This document shows, one piece after another, positions 14,101 to 28,500 of a stretch of DNA of 64,000 bases. The notes under the pieces were generated by a model, which ran no database searches, had not been told where the DNA came from, and saw nothing but the letters and a program-made list of their open reading frames with translations. The stretch is from Pampus argenteus (lineage: Eukaryota; Chordata; Actinopteri; Scombriformes; Stromateidae). Each line of letters starts with the position of its first letter. Positions within the stretch are counted from its first letter, which is position 1. The translations under genes and the position numbers were made by a program. The stretch covers positions 4,898,001 through 4,962,000 of the forward strand of contig CM072868.1 of the NCBI GenBank assembly GCA_036937835.1. The letters are read 5' to 3'.

Positions 14101-17100
14101 CCTTGCTGGATCCCCTAAGCTAATCCATATGGGTTTGACTGTCTCTGCACATTTGTCTAAAGCTGAACACAGCCCTCCTCTTATATCATGCCAGCTGGCT
14201 CTTTGGCACACTCCTCCTCATCCATTATGTATATCTGAGTCTTTGGTTGATTGTTGCCACCTCAGAGGCTTCAGACTACACTATGGCAAAGACCAGCATA
14301 CAGATTCCTACGCACTACCACCACAGACCTGAGACAACAGAGATAGATCACCTTAATAGCCAGGCCAACACATCATTCATGCATTAGGCCAATTAGCGGG
14401 ACTGTTGAAGGTAGCCGCTCTTTGGTGGCCTGCCACGATGAAGAAATCGATTTAGACCATATGTCTTTTGTAGAATTATCCCTTTTATATGTTGCTGGTG
14501 TTATGAATTATTATTACTGAACAGGACAAATGAGAACAGAGCTGTCCTTTGCTGTCTTCATTATGATTTACTTCACTTTTGGCTTCTGTGGGAAAAGGAT
14601 AAAACCTAAGTAGCGATGCTGTAGAGAATGGTAATGACGTTCCTGCAGGCAGGGTGGAAGCAGAATCTTTTGTCAGATATGGTGAATATGCCTAATGCAA
14701 TTAATGGGAAGCTACTGCAGGTTGCAAGTCAAAGGCATATGCATTTCTCATTTGATATCCAGTGCGTGCTTGTTGCAGAGATGTGGAGACGTATACATGC
14801 TGTGGTAAATTCCACATCCCTTATCCTCATCTCAATTCCATCTAGCAGAAGTTTACGGTTCATCATTCATGACATTTAATTGGGACATTCAGCCTGGATC
14901 ATAAAGGTCACAAAGCGAAATTGATCTTAATTGGCTTGTAGTAATCAAAATGCTGTTATGTGCTAAATGAATGCTCTAATGTGAGCATTAAAACATTCAT
15001 TAGCTTGAGAGAATGAAGGATAATTACCAAGGATGCAATTACTGGAGTGAGCACCAATGAAAGCACATTTAAACCTCCATTCTAGTAAACACACATCATT
15101 TGATGGTAGGTCTTTTGTAATGAGTGAAGTCTGTTCTGTAGCGAGTGTAGTGGATGCTTACCTCAGCTTGGTCTCGCATAACTGTGTGTAAATCTACCCT
15201 CAGTTTAAAATTAACTGTGATTATTATTATTATATATTATTAGTAGTAGCTGTGGTAGAAGGAGAGGATATATGATACAAATATAAAAGGGGAAAATATA
15301 ATATATAGAAAATAAAAATGAAATTTTAACATGAAAAGACGATTTCATGAGGTGACGCTTTCTCACATTTTCAATAAATATCTCGGCAAAGAAATCTTAC
15401 GCTAAAGCGCTGAGGAGTATCTCATAGGCCACAAGCCACAAGTTTCCTCTTACAAGTGTTTTGTTTACTTTTCAGAGACTGCTTTTACTGGCGACAAAAT
15501 GTAGAAAGGGTCTCATGGCCACAGCTAATGTCTTTCTTCACAGACTAATGGGCTTTTAAGTGTCCTGGGTTACCTCCAGCTTCATTGAAATGTGAATCTA
15601 CCATTATGGCACTATACAGTACACTCAGCTATTATCATTAATGTGAAGAGCTGCTTTTGTATTGTACTATACTAAGCTCTGTGCCACACTGTACTCATGT
15701 ATAATGTATATCAGCTCTTTAGGATAATATGAAATATGGTGTATTTAAATTCCATCATCTAAAAAAATGCTCATATCCCTTTACATGGACTATGTCATTG
15801 TTTTGTTGTACTGTAATGTCTTGACAAATTCTGAAAGGGGTACAACTGAATTGTAAACCAACATAATTATGTAACTCCCACTAGCACTTGTTTTAATAAA
15901 AAAAATAATAATTTAAAGAGACTCAAAGGCAGAACAAAAATCCCACAGTGTACAATCAAGCTCATGTCAGTGGGCTGAAAAATGGATGGACAAAAATATA
16001 TTCAGTCTCATTATTCACCACTTGAAGAGGGGATGTAGCGTAGCTGCAGGGAGAATTCCTCCTTATTTCCTTCCCTCCTTCAAGCGCTGAAAATGAGTCC
16101 AATTTGAGTAGCATCTGCTCTGTGGGATCTCTGAGAGCGCGGGCAGTAACAATGGCCCTCTGGAACAATGCCCTTTCCTTCTCTTAATTGCAGCCACATG
16201 TGTGGTGGGAAAAAGCCCCCTGCCTGCACCACTAGCCCTGGAACATGTCCAGAATCGCCCACACAGTCACTGAGCGAGCACAGCCAGCAGCAAACACACT
16301 CTAATTGCAAAGAGTGGAGCCCCTGGCTGGAGAGGACCCTGTGTTCTCGCTGAAGGACAGTTAGTGCTTTCACATTCCAGGACTAGCCTAAAGTGGTTCC
16401 AGGCCATGCAAAAATGGCAAAATGGGAACACTAAGCATTGCGGATGTAACATATTTTGGCTGAACCGCAGAGCCAATGAGCCTGTTTCCAAGACTAATGG
16501 ATAGATGTAAAATGTCATTTTCTAACTGGACTATCAGGAGATACTTCATCATTTTTGATCAGAGACATTGGTTAACATCTGTCTGTTGTTCAGTGGAGTG
16601 CAGAAGTGAATGCCGTGTGATAAGTGTGCTTCCAGTTTTTCTGCTTGCAGTTTTATCTGAGGACAGAGATAGTGTAGCTACCAACTGTCAGCTCTTCTCT
16701 TTGCACATGAAAACACACTTCAATTAGTGATTTTAACAGCAGTTTCATATGTTGACACAGGGACTTGGACATAGTGCATTCAGATAACTTTCAGCAAAAT
16801 AGACTTAGGCTGCTAAAACTGGATCTGACAAACAATTCTCTCAGGAGGCCTCCGATTGTTCTACTACTGTTATGGTTGATGGTGCAAAGGACTGTCAAGG
16901 AAACAAGGCAAACATTACTTTGCATCAAAGGGCAGTAGCAACAGTATCCCTTGCCCTGAGGGGGATCAGGGTGTCAGTTTTACTGATTTGAGACAACCTT
17001 GGTAAGGCCTCCATCACAGGAGATGTACTGCGCATTAAGCTGCCGTGCTGCAAGGCTGTAGCATATACAAGGTCAGGGTGCAGATTTATGCTTCCTCCTA

Positions 17101-20100
17101 AGCAGAATGAACAGCACAGGAGCTATCTAGGGTTTGGGGGAAATGAACCTTTTCATCACACTGATTTCCTCAAGCACCTGGAAAAAAGCTTTGTCAGCCA
17201 CTGGCATTTGGGTCTGATTGTGACGGATCTGCCCATAGTCTGGGCCGCTAGCCTGGATTGGATTCTAGTAGTACGGTTTCCTGGCCATATGTTTTTTTGA
17301 GTAATAGATAACACTTGTCTTTGGGTTATTCAAAGCTTTGTACATCTCATTCTACCAATATGTCATTGACCTATGTGGCTGTGTAGTGCCAGCATTTCCT
17401 ATTGTAGGGATAAGGAAAGATGCCTTGTTATTTTTACCATGGTATTTCATAATATCATGTCAGGAACATATAGTACTACTTATTATCAGGTTTTGAGTAA
17501 TGCTGCAGAGCCTCTAGTGATATCTTTTGTGAGGAGACTTAAAGTAAAATGAGTACAGCGCCATCTATCACAAGTACTCATTAAGCCACTATGCAACAAT
17601 TCTGTCATGATTGGCTCAGTTATGAAACAAAATATTTGGCTTTCCCTACTTTCTTATCCATATACAGTGGTATCATCTATATTGGATAAAGAATACATGG
17701 CATGCCATATATTAATATTAATTAGGCTTATCCCGCTCATCCAAGAAATAGAAAGCTTAAGCCAACATTCTGCTGTCGTCACAACTTTAAGAGAGGATTC
17801 ATATTTAATTTATACAATTCACATACATATTTATGCATCTAGGTAAGATAAACCATTGAGAAACGTAAAACAAGTAGTGTCCCTGTATGAGCCAAGCATC
17901 ATTTCAGAATTGTCCAGGTTTATCTTAAGTCTTGTTAAAAGGTTTCTGGTCTTAATACAAATACCATGATATCATCTGCATATAATTTTGTTTTTGCCCA
18001 GGTTAATACCCTGAATATCTCGCCATGTTCCACTCTCCAGATCCTGTGAGCGTACTCCGTTTATAACAACCCATGCCCTTGGTGCAGAGTACAAAAGATG
18101 AATCCACTTAATAAATTCCTCTCCTAACCCAGAGTTGTTTAGCACTGCAAATAAGTAATTCAATCCAATACTAAAAAAAATGCCTTTTCAACAACAGTAT
18201 TTTTGTTGAGGCTACTTTATCTTGATGTATTATGTTGATTAAACACTTCATATTATAACTTGACAATCTTTCCTTAATAAAGCCTGTTTGATCTTGCAAG
18301 TTTAGGATAATATCTTCAATTTGTTGGTTTTTTTTGCAAAAAGTTTAGAGAGGATTTTACAGTCCACATTAATGAGGCTGACAGGCCTATCAAAAGCTTC
18401 ATATTCTAGTCAAAAGACCAGAAACATTTACCCCAAACTCCATCCAGCCCTGCAGCCTTTTCAAGTGTATAGAGACTTAATAGACTCTTGAACCTTTGTT
18501 TCAAATATAGCTTTGCATAAAATATCTCTATATTCCTGGATGGCATATGGTAATTTACCTTAACAATATTCACTTAGTGTATAGTTTCTTGTAATAAGTG
18601 AGCATGGTATCACAGAAATCTTCATTTTTGTAAGACAACATGCCTTTTTCATTTCTAATTTGTTGTGCAAAAAAAAAAAAAAAGTAACTTCCCTTCAAAT
18701 AATCTATTTTGCAAAACAATGTTTTTTTCATTTTTTTATTTTTTTGAGTAAGAAGTTGATCTAGTGCTGACAGTGTGACTTACACTTGTGTGCAGAGAGC
18801 ATTACTTGGCCTCACTTGAAGTTGTGCTTCCAAGGCTTTTAATTCACATTCAATCTTGAGCTGGGTTGCCATTTCCACTCTTTTTTTTGCGACCACAATA
18901 AATATAATGGAACCTCTTATATAAGCTTTGGCAGCTTCCCATACTGTAATGGGTCAGCGTCATCTCTGTCATTTTCTTTAATGTAAATATCTAATTGCTT
19001 GTTAAGATAAGTGCAGGAAATATCATTACTTAACAGAGACCTATTTAGCTGCCAATGCCTTTTTTTAAATGGTCTCTGTGTGGTAGGGAAACTGTAATAA
19101 AAAAATAGGTGAGTGTTCACTAAGATGTTATTTTTCCTATAGCTAAATCCTTCCTAGGAAACAGTCAGAACATTTATCAGCATCTCAGAGGTGTGTGTGC
19201 TTCAAGTAGCAAGGGGGTTAAGAAGAAGAGAAGTCAACCTGTTTCTCTCTGTCTTTTCTCATTGTGCATTGCAGAGATAGAGAGATATGGTCCACAGGAA
19301 ATACAGTATGTCATCTTGTCCAAAGCTTTGATTCTCCCAGACTGTACTCCTATATTTTTTTAAGTTACTTCACAATGTTTGCTTAGACCCCAACACCTCT
19401 GCAATGCATCCATCCACAAAAAGGCTTTGCTGTTTTCTGCCAAAGGCCTCTAGGCATTTTCAGGTTCTGTAGTGAGGATGCTTAACTACAAAGAACATCA
19501 GGCAGCTTTGTTTCAGGATGTGGTTTTCTTCAGTAAGACTATCAAATGTTTGTATTAAACCCCGTAGCACATAATAAGCTGGCTCTTTAATGGCACAGCT
19601 TGTTATTAAATTTTAATTCTGGCTGGAAGAATTTTATTTACCCTACTCTTTATTCTTGGATAACAAAGAATTTCTAATCAGAAACTTCTTAGGGGCCATC
19701 AATATCTTTATAGCTATATATATATATATATTATTTTTTTTTAGGTCTTTTAGGCGTACATGTGATTATAGGATAAAGATCATCAAATGATATGGTGTAA
19801 TGAAGCTGAAGAACAGCATTGTTGATAATGATTTATGGCTGTATAAATCTAATAACTATTTCAGCCAATCTGATTTAATCGTATATCACATGACTGCAGT
19901 GTATATTTATCACTAAATCCAAATGGGAACAGAGCTGGTGATGGATGATTTTCATAGAGATAGAGAGTCTTTGTATCTGTATCTGATAGAGTGCCACTTT
20001 ACATTGGCTCACATTGATTAAATCCTAATCAACACCTACTTCTGCTGCATTTTGCATTTCGCCCCGTGTAGTACAACTTAATAGAGTTCAATTTACTTCA

Positions 20101-23100
20101 GATGAAAGAGTGTCCAGGGAGAGAGTTGACCAGGCCTAAAGGGAGCGAGGATTAACTATGTGTAATTTATTCAATGAAGAGCACTTTCTTTCCTACCTTT
20201 TTGTTGGTTGGTTGCGTAGGAGCATGTGATTCTGAATTTGAAATTGTATAAGACGTATAAAAAAATAACCTTTTTTTTTCAGCTCAGCTGCAGATTTTTC
20301 CTGGTTTTTGGGGTTGAAGTAACAGTTGATGATGGTGTCCAGTGACTAAAGTGATTATTATCCAGTGATTATTAGATTATCATTAGTATTTGTAGTAATA
20401 TAAGATATTTATTTTAATTACTAATAGGATTGCTTTGTTTTAGTTTTTGATTGGCTGAAATCAACATCACAATATTAACAAAAATCTGTTTCCAATACTG
20501 ATATAGTAATTGTATGAAAAAATACAATAACAACCAAACACATTATAGTAATTTAGTGAAGTGTGTTGCACTGTTATGTGTTACGTGTGTATTATATTAC
20601 CAAATGCATATTGCATTCAAATAAGTATAACCTTTTATAATGTAACCCAGTACAAGACCAATTAAGAGTAATAAATACTAATTTGAATTATTGTTATTGC
20701 AGACATTGTCAGCACTACTGTGAGTCCTGTTAATACTTGTGGATTTGCACATATTTGTTTTTTGTTTTTTTGTTTTGCTATAACTGTTGGTTAAGTGGTT
20801 CTTTGTAAGGCCAGGGTGAGATTTTTGCATGAGAAGTTTCACAGACAGAGCCACCAGCTAAAAGTGTCCAAGTCAGTGTAAATCAATACCTGGAATGTAA
20901 GTGATTACATAAATAAATATTACAGTCTGAGACTTTAAGCTTTTCCTGCTGCTACGCTTCGGTGCATCCTCCTGCTGATGCTTCCTTGTATTTGCATTGA
21001 CTGTGAATCAGACTGTCAGCCTCGAATGGAAATAGAAAGAAAATGTTTCAAACCATTGACCACAATATGTGTTTGCAACATTTGACAATTTGAAATAAGT
21101 TAAAAAAAAAAAAAAAAAAAGCACAGTGTATTGCTCTGGTAAAGGTAATCTTAATTACAAATGGTGCTTTAAAAGGGAATTTCCATCACAGAATTCAGCA
21201 TGAATCTGTCCAGCACTGACTCTGTTTCCTGTCTTGTCTTTCTGTGCTTTCATTGCTGTGATTTATTTATTTTTTTTGTATGTGTCCTCCTTTAATCTGC
21301 AGCCCTGAGGGATAACAGAATTGAGCTGATTCGGGCCTCGTGGCAGGAGCTCACCATCAGAATTAGTGACGTCAGCCTGTCAGACGAAGGCCAATACACC
21401 TGCTCGCTCTTCACCATGCCTGTCAAGACCACCAAGGCCTTTCTGACTGTTCTGGGTGAGCACGTCTGTTTTGGCCCAGTCTTCACAGGCCAATTACATG
21501 TGGCTAATTCTTCATATTCTGACAGCTTGAATACCTGCACAGTTTGATTTATATTCTGTTGTTTTTTTTTTCACCAAGCACTCGTTACAATGTAGGAAAA
21601 TTACATTTCTGCATGAAGGATGAGAAGTAAGCCTGCAAGCAGTGTTGCTATATTTAATTTTCTGTCAGGTGGGACAACCGTTAACAAAAAAAAGAAAACT
21701 CAATGAGAATATTTTTCACACCTGTGTAGGTTAGGTGTGCTGAAGAAGTAAGTAGAAATATGCAGACAAAAAGATTTAGATTTATATTACAGTAAGATGA
21801 CCTTCAACAGACAAAAAAGCTGCAGTAAACCTAAAAGAGACAGTTAGGGATTGTTTTTTATCTAAAAAAAAACTAATTTAATTGGCTATTGTGTCTCAAA
21901 GTATTTATTTCATATAATTTGGAGTAATCATTTGGTTTTATTTAGTTTGTTCTGTTTGTGATCCACTTCATTATTATGACTTATTATGATATTGTGACTG
22001 AGAGAAGAAGCAGGTAATATCTGAAAATGAGTCGACGCCAATCAATAAATATTGTTTCACTGTCAGGGAAACACAGAGTGTATCATCCACTGTGTTTGTA
22101 CCAAAAATCCCCATATATATATATATATATATATACATACGTGTATTCAATATGTCATCTAAATATAGACATTGCATTATATTTACATTCCCCACAGGAG
22201 TGCCAGGACGGCCGGAAATTACAGGATTCACCAAGCCTGCCATGGAGGAGGACGTCATCACCCTGACGTGCACCACATCAGGCAGCAAACCAGCTGCCAA
22301 CATCCGGTGGTTCAGAAATGACAAGGAAGTCCAAGGTAAGCATGATCCTACAGAGCATCGTATCCTCTGTTACTACTTATACCCTCTCGGAGACATCATT
22401 ACTGTCAAGTCATTCAGTTGCTGCATACCTTTGTGTCCATATTCGTGCATTGTTCCACCAGCCGCGGTTTAGCCGTGCCATGATTCTCCTGGCTTACGAC
22501 CAGCATCGCTGCTGTCGTTGGAAGCTGTCCAAATGTTGCCGGACTGAGCCATCCATTTCACTATACCTGACTGAGGGGAAGACATATAGGAGTGTCTTTT
22601 ATTGATTCTGATTATAAAGTAAAGTGTGCATTAACAAGAAGTTGGACACAGCGTTCTTGTTTTCACTCTTAGCGGCACTGAAGTAATGATTCCTGGAGGA
22701 CTCGGCCACTTGATTAATAGAAACACAAATCAGTCATGCAATTCTAAACGTGATTATTAAAAACGAGAACGTCAAGTCCGGGGCTTGCTCCGGTGCTCTG
22801 GCTCTTATTGTATGTGTGATCAACAGTCTAAAACTCAAAGAGATTTCATTCATAATCAGATAAAACATAGAAAATCTTTAATTACTGTAAATACTCACAT
22901 TTTTTAGAAGCTGGAACCAGCAAATGTTTCTGCTTGATAAAGTTACTTCATCAGATTTTTTTTATTATTATTATTGATTGGACCAACTAGTCAATAAAAC
23001 ACTAATCATTTTAACACTTGCACTTAATATTATTTATGTTATGTGGAGAACCTGAGGAAGAGCCTACACAATATAAGTACATTTTTTTGAGCACGGCTGT

Positions 23101-25507
23101 GTGCTTCATGTGCTGCTGTTAATTTATCCCCCAAATCCTCTGTACTTAGCGCTGTTTGAATGTGATGGGTTGATCTTGCCAGGGTTCACATTCGTTCTTG
23201 TCAACCATGTAACCATCCATCCTATCCCCAGGTGGCTTTCACTGAGTGCATTTCTATTTTTTTTGAATAGCTGCGATTATGAGTAAGCGAGGCTACAAGA
23301 ACACACAATAACACCAACTCAGAGAGGCCACATAACTAGCCTCATCCATTCTGACAGACACAATGTATTAGGCAGCAGATGGTGCAGTGTGCAATGTGTG
23401 CTGATCACACTAAACCAGCAGAAGTTTTCTGTGGTTTCACATAGTGTGCCTTACATGCTTTCACTTCCTTGTAAACCTCTTTCCAAACTGTTTGAAGCTC
23501 TACCACTTTGTATTTTTTTTTCTCTAGCTTTTATCACCGTCTCTTTTTTAGCTGTTAAAGAAAAGCACAAAAAAGACAAAAACATAAAAAAAGGAATATT
23601 TTTCCTCAATTTAGTGGCGGAAGGTAAGCTGTGTGGAGCTCTTTAATGTAATAGAGCCTACTGCTGAGACTCGGTGTGACAGTTGCTCTTTATTGAAGCT
23701 TTGCACCAGAGAGCTTTTTCTTGGTGGTTCTGTCTGTGTCTGCCCGACATGGCATAATGATTGATGGGACAGAGGCTGGGATATGAAATCTTCTTGTTGA
23801 AATGACATGCACGTAGATTCCTGAAAGGCCAGTGGAGAGTTGGCACATATCATCACAAACTTGCTGTCCATCTCAAGAGGCATTGAGAAGATCTTTTTTT
23901 TTTTTTTTTTTTTGATATATACATCAATATGAATCTTTAGAGCTCAAACTTTTTATATTTTAACATATGGACATAACTTTGCAGATGGCTCAATTCCCAT
24001 CCCAATTCCCTTCTCTATGACAATAAAAAAAAAAAAATGTAATACCGCCACCTCATCTCCAAGTCAGCAAACATCACCAAATGTATAAAGGAAATTTAAA
24101 ACAAAAGAATGATTCCCTGCATGTGTGTTTGATGTATGAAATGACATTGATGTGCATATTGCATATTGTACTAAAAACGTTCATGTGCCCCACATCCGCC
24201 TGGTGTCATGTATACAAATGTGCTTTATTAAGCCGCTTGGGCAAACAGACCTGGTGTGATGCATCTCCAAGTCAAAAAAAAAAAAAAGAAAAAAAAAAAG
24301 TTATAAAGAACAAAGCAGAGACTGGAGGGCTTGACTCAAAAACTTCATTTCCACTTCCAAAGTGTCAAAGAAGGGGAATGTCAATCAGCGCTCCAGTTTC
24401 AAATCTTTTGTAGGTGTAGGTTTTGAAAGCCTTTTTTTAGCGAGCGTGTGCTAGAAGCAGCATGTTTTTGCCATCGGTTCTTCTGTGGTAGATCATTGCA
24501 GCCGGTGTCTGCTGTCAGTCAAATCTATCCCCACTGGGGGACCAATCTACAAAGCTCCAGCAGGTTTAATCGCAAAAAACGTGTTATGGCCGCCGCCGAC
24601 CCCTGCCCTATGTGCGTATCCCTATGTGTCTGCTAAGTAGTCTGTGTAGTCCCAGGGTACGAATGCTCCTCCCACCTCCTTGGTTGGTGTTTTTAGTGAT
24701 CCTACTACCTGGGGCAAGTATAGTTTTACAGATAACACACACTGAGAATTTCCTTTGTTAGACACACTAGGAGCAGGGGCGCTGTTTAGATAGTTTGGTT
24801 TTATTTTCACTTTAGTTTCTTTTCAATAAAGTTAGTTGTAGCTCATATTTTGGTTATATCTGTTCATTTGATTTGAACAGCACCCACAAGCCCTTTTTTC
24901 CTTCGTAGTTTGCCTCTCAGTGTCCCCTTTCCCCTAGCAAGCTAGGTCGTAACATGAATGGGGACTCATCCAAAAGTTATTGATAGCTTGGAGGTTAGAT
25001 TGTTTTTAACTGTAGTTGAGGATATAAACATGGAGGAAGTGTAAACCTATGATCAGATATGATTTGAACGCACAGGCCATTTTTTTTCCTTCTCTTGTGT
25101 TTTTGGATTTCATAAGGATCTAAGTTCCTTGTCAATACATAACTTTTACGTTGCTTCCCGTTCCCCTAGCGAGCTGGGCTGTATCAACATGTCATTTTAT
25201 TTTTTTTTATTTTTTTCCATCATTTATATTAAAAGCACACAGCATTACAAACCTCAAAACGCATCTGTCATCCGGTGCCAAATACTTTGCTTGCAGAGTA
25301 TAGAGTCATACAAATGATTCGTGTCACTAAATGACAGCTAGGCTTCAAAATGTAATCTATTGAGGAAAAAAAAATCCACCACTGTAAGTCTCTTTGTATA
25401 CATACAGTGGCAAATTCAGATATACAATAACTTCCATGAAACAACTGATTTGATTTCAGAATTAGCCAAGACATCGAGACATTTGAATCTAGACATAAAT
25501 ATTTGTA

Positions 25508-25551
<44 letters not shown>

Positions 25552-28500
25552 CTATATATATCTCACTTGCTCCCTGCTGCTTGCTGATTGCTGATTGCTC
25601 ACACATTTCCACCATGTTGACTTTGTTGCAACGTTTAATTGTCAAATGCCAACAGCAACACGTGCAGCAACTTTCTCCTATCAGTGGGTGACATGTTTAC
25701 CGCCAACAAATGAATACAACTGATTCATGTTTGCACTGTGTGTGTGTGTCTCTGATCTAAAGAGGTCTGAAGATCACAGCGTTTCTCTTGCACAACACCG
25801 GTGAAGCGGGCGAGCTGCGGCAAACATTTTTTCACACGCAAAGTGGGCGCATGATGTCATCAGACAACTTCAAGCCTTCGCGTTTGAACCTTTGTGCTTC
25901 CATCCAAACCTGATGTTTTAAAACACAAGAAGGGTACAACGGCCTGAGGTCTGCACACAGCTATGAAGCACCCAATACATTTTATTCTCTCTTTTTATTT
26001 TCTTTTTTTTTTTTTTTGAAGGAAGAGGAAGATCTTCCTCAGGCCAGAGGAAGATCTTACAGATCGAAACATTGCCTCGAAAAAGGACCAAAATTATTTA
26101 TTGGGAACTTAACAGTGTGCAGACCTCGCTCCTTTGTACCGTACAATGAAATATTTTTTTGCCTGGATGTGCGAACACTTGGTCCCTCGTCTGAAGTTAA
26201 TACGCAAGACACCTGTCTGTGAACCATTAAACTTTAAACAAACATTAAACATAAATATATAAAACAAGCTCCATACATGCACATGCAATTTATTATTTAA
26301 AAGTTCACTCGTCTTATATAGTTGAAATTTTACTACAGTACCTCAAATCTATATTTTTACCAAAACTATTTTCATCAAACTAATTTACTTTTATTTCATT
26401 GATTAAAAACATTGATTTTTTTTTCATATCTTTTATTGATTCTGTGAAACAGTTAAAAAATGAACAGCTCCTTTCACATCGATAAATCGCCAATATAATG
26501 GTCCATGGCTACAAATGCCTACGTGTGTATTTATAAGGAATAAGATGATGATTGTTTAGTTACTTTACTTTTGATTTTTTTCAGTATCGTCTTGTATGTT
26601 GTCCCTTTTTTTTTATTCATTTCTCTACGTATTGTCCTTTATCTCTGTGAACATGACCCTGTCTTACACCCCCTCTTGAGGTTTTGATATTCTCATCAAG
26701 GCCAAAACCCAAGTGCCTAGTCAGTTTCTTGTTCATTGTTGTTGTCGTTGCTACTACAGAAAAGATGTGAGCAAAAAATAAGATCAGTCAGTCAGTTTAT
26801 TAAAATCTGTAGCCATAAACAGGAAAAACAATATATATACACATAACAGCCATCTGATGCAAGAATCATAGTATTTATAGCAGATGCTAATTTGCAACAC
26901 CTGTCCCTATAAGGGCTTTTGTGAAAATACAGCCCTGTACAGTGTATGGTACACTATAGATAGATTTTCATTTAAGTTTTTCATTTCTATGAAATATCAC
27001 ATTGTAAATTGTACCAGTTGTTTTTTTTTTTTCTTGTGCCTTGTTTGTACCAGAATACTGCTTTCATATTCATCTGCAGGATGGCGAATGTTTTCCTTTG
27101 TAAATGTGAGTTTAAGGCATGCACTGAGAATTGACTTTTCAGTGAAGTAGGAGACGTCTTGCATCCACAAAACGTTTGAAATGAAAAATATGTGCATATT
27201 CATAGATTCAGATCTTTTCAATGGGGGGAGAAGGTGTAAATGCTATTTGAAGGATTTTTACAAGATAATTGAACTTTTTTTGTGTGGAGAAAAAAAAACA
27301 TATTAGACACAAATTATTATTCAAAACAGAATAAATTTTTTTATGTCTTTAAAAAATGTTTTACCAATGACCACATTGATTCAGACTGGTGGAAATAAAC
27401 TAGGATTGAAATTTCACACAGGAACCCAACCAATAAACCCGATAAAAAAGGTTCAATATAAAAAAAATTAAAGACCCTGATAATGGCTAAATGAGGCAAA
27501 AATATTTATACTCATGAATATGAGTTTATACCTAAAGAGCTTTCAAAAAGCAAATTAATTGAGGAATTAGCACAGAATGAAGAACAAGAAGAAAATAAAA
27601 CAGGAAGAGTTTAAGCTGTAATATTGGTCAGCAGGCAGTAGGTTGTATTGCAAACTGCTGAGCGGGAGATTCTGGCGTTAAAAGATGCACAGCTTGAAGT
27701 TGATGCAAGTCTATAAAATAAACATGCTGTTATTACAGAGTGTCTCTGATACGTTCATGAAATAAAACAAAATCTCTAATTATTATCTACTTATTCCTTC
27801 AGGTCTGACTACAGCTTGACCCGCTGAACATTAACCAATAATTCATCTGAAGAGAATCCGACATTTAAGTCATCTAAGCCGTACCCTAATATTACTGTTA
27901 TTAAAACTAATATTCACCTGCACTTACATTTCTGATAAAAAAAAAAAAAAAAAATCAGATCCTCCCACTGAGGTTCCTACTTGTTAAAACGGATGCAGAG
28001 GTGGTGATTACAGGAGCATCCCCCAGCTTCCTGAATGTAGATCCGCGTCGCCTCTTGGGGTTCTGGGCTCAAAGCAGATGCATCGTGGCAACATTCACAT
28101 TTTCTTACGAGCGCTGCCTCTGCGTGCTCTCTGGCGATGCCAGCAGCCACTTTGAAACAGACTGACAGCTTCTCTGTGGCGGCTACGATGCTGCAGGCAA
28201 CTTTGACGAATGAAAAGGAAAAGCTGTAGAGGTTTGTGTTTGACACCACAGAGGCACTTCCTATATGCCCCTTTGAACCTCAGTGCAAAATACTCAGCAT
28301 TTGACTTTCCTGTTTGCTCAATCAATATGTAACGCTAAAAGTTTGCAAATGATCTTCGTTTTGAGGTATTTATCAACAAAGGTGGGATGTCCTGTAGGCC
28401 AGTGAGGTTTATAAATGGTGTTCATTTCATTTTTCACTCTTAAATCAGTGTAGATGGTTACTAGGTAGTATTGGTATAGTTGTGGCAGTCATAGTAGTAA

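Larger units (their letters stand above)
11126..21302 (+). other. cadm2: cadm2 intron splitting the Ig1 domain (10.2 kb)
   Basis: It is bounded by GTGAGT and TTTAATCTGCAG. It holds a (GA)n at 11831, an antisense L1 relic at about 17600-19120, a (TA)n near 19712 and an A tract at 21102-21120. No coding exon was recognised. Confidence 0.85.

Noticed and set aside
14600..15080. Possible conserved noncoding element in the cadm2 Ig1 intron (also 42100-42330)
   Set aside because: Both stretches are free of simple repeats and look composition-balanced, but conservation cannot be judged from one sequence.
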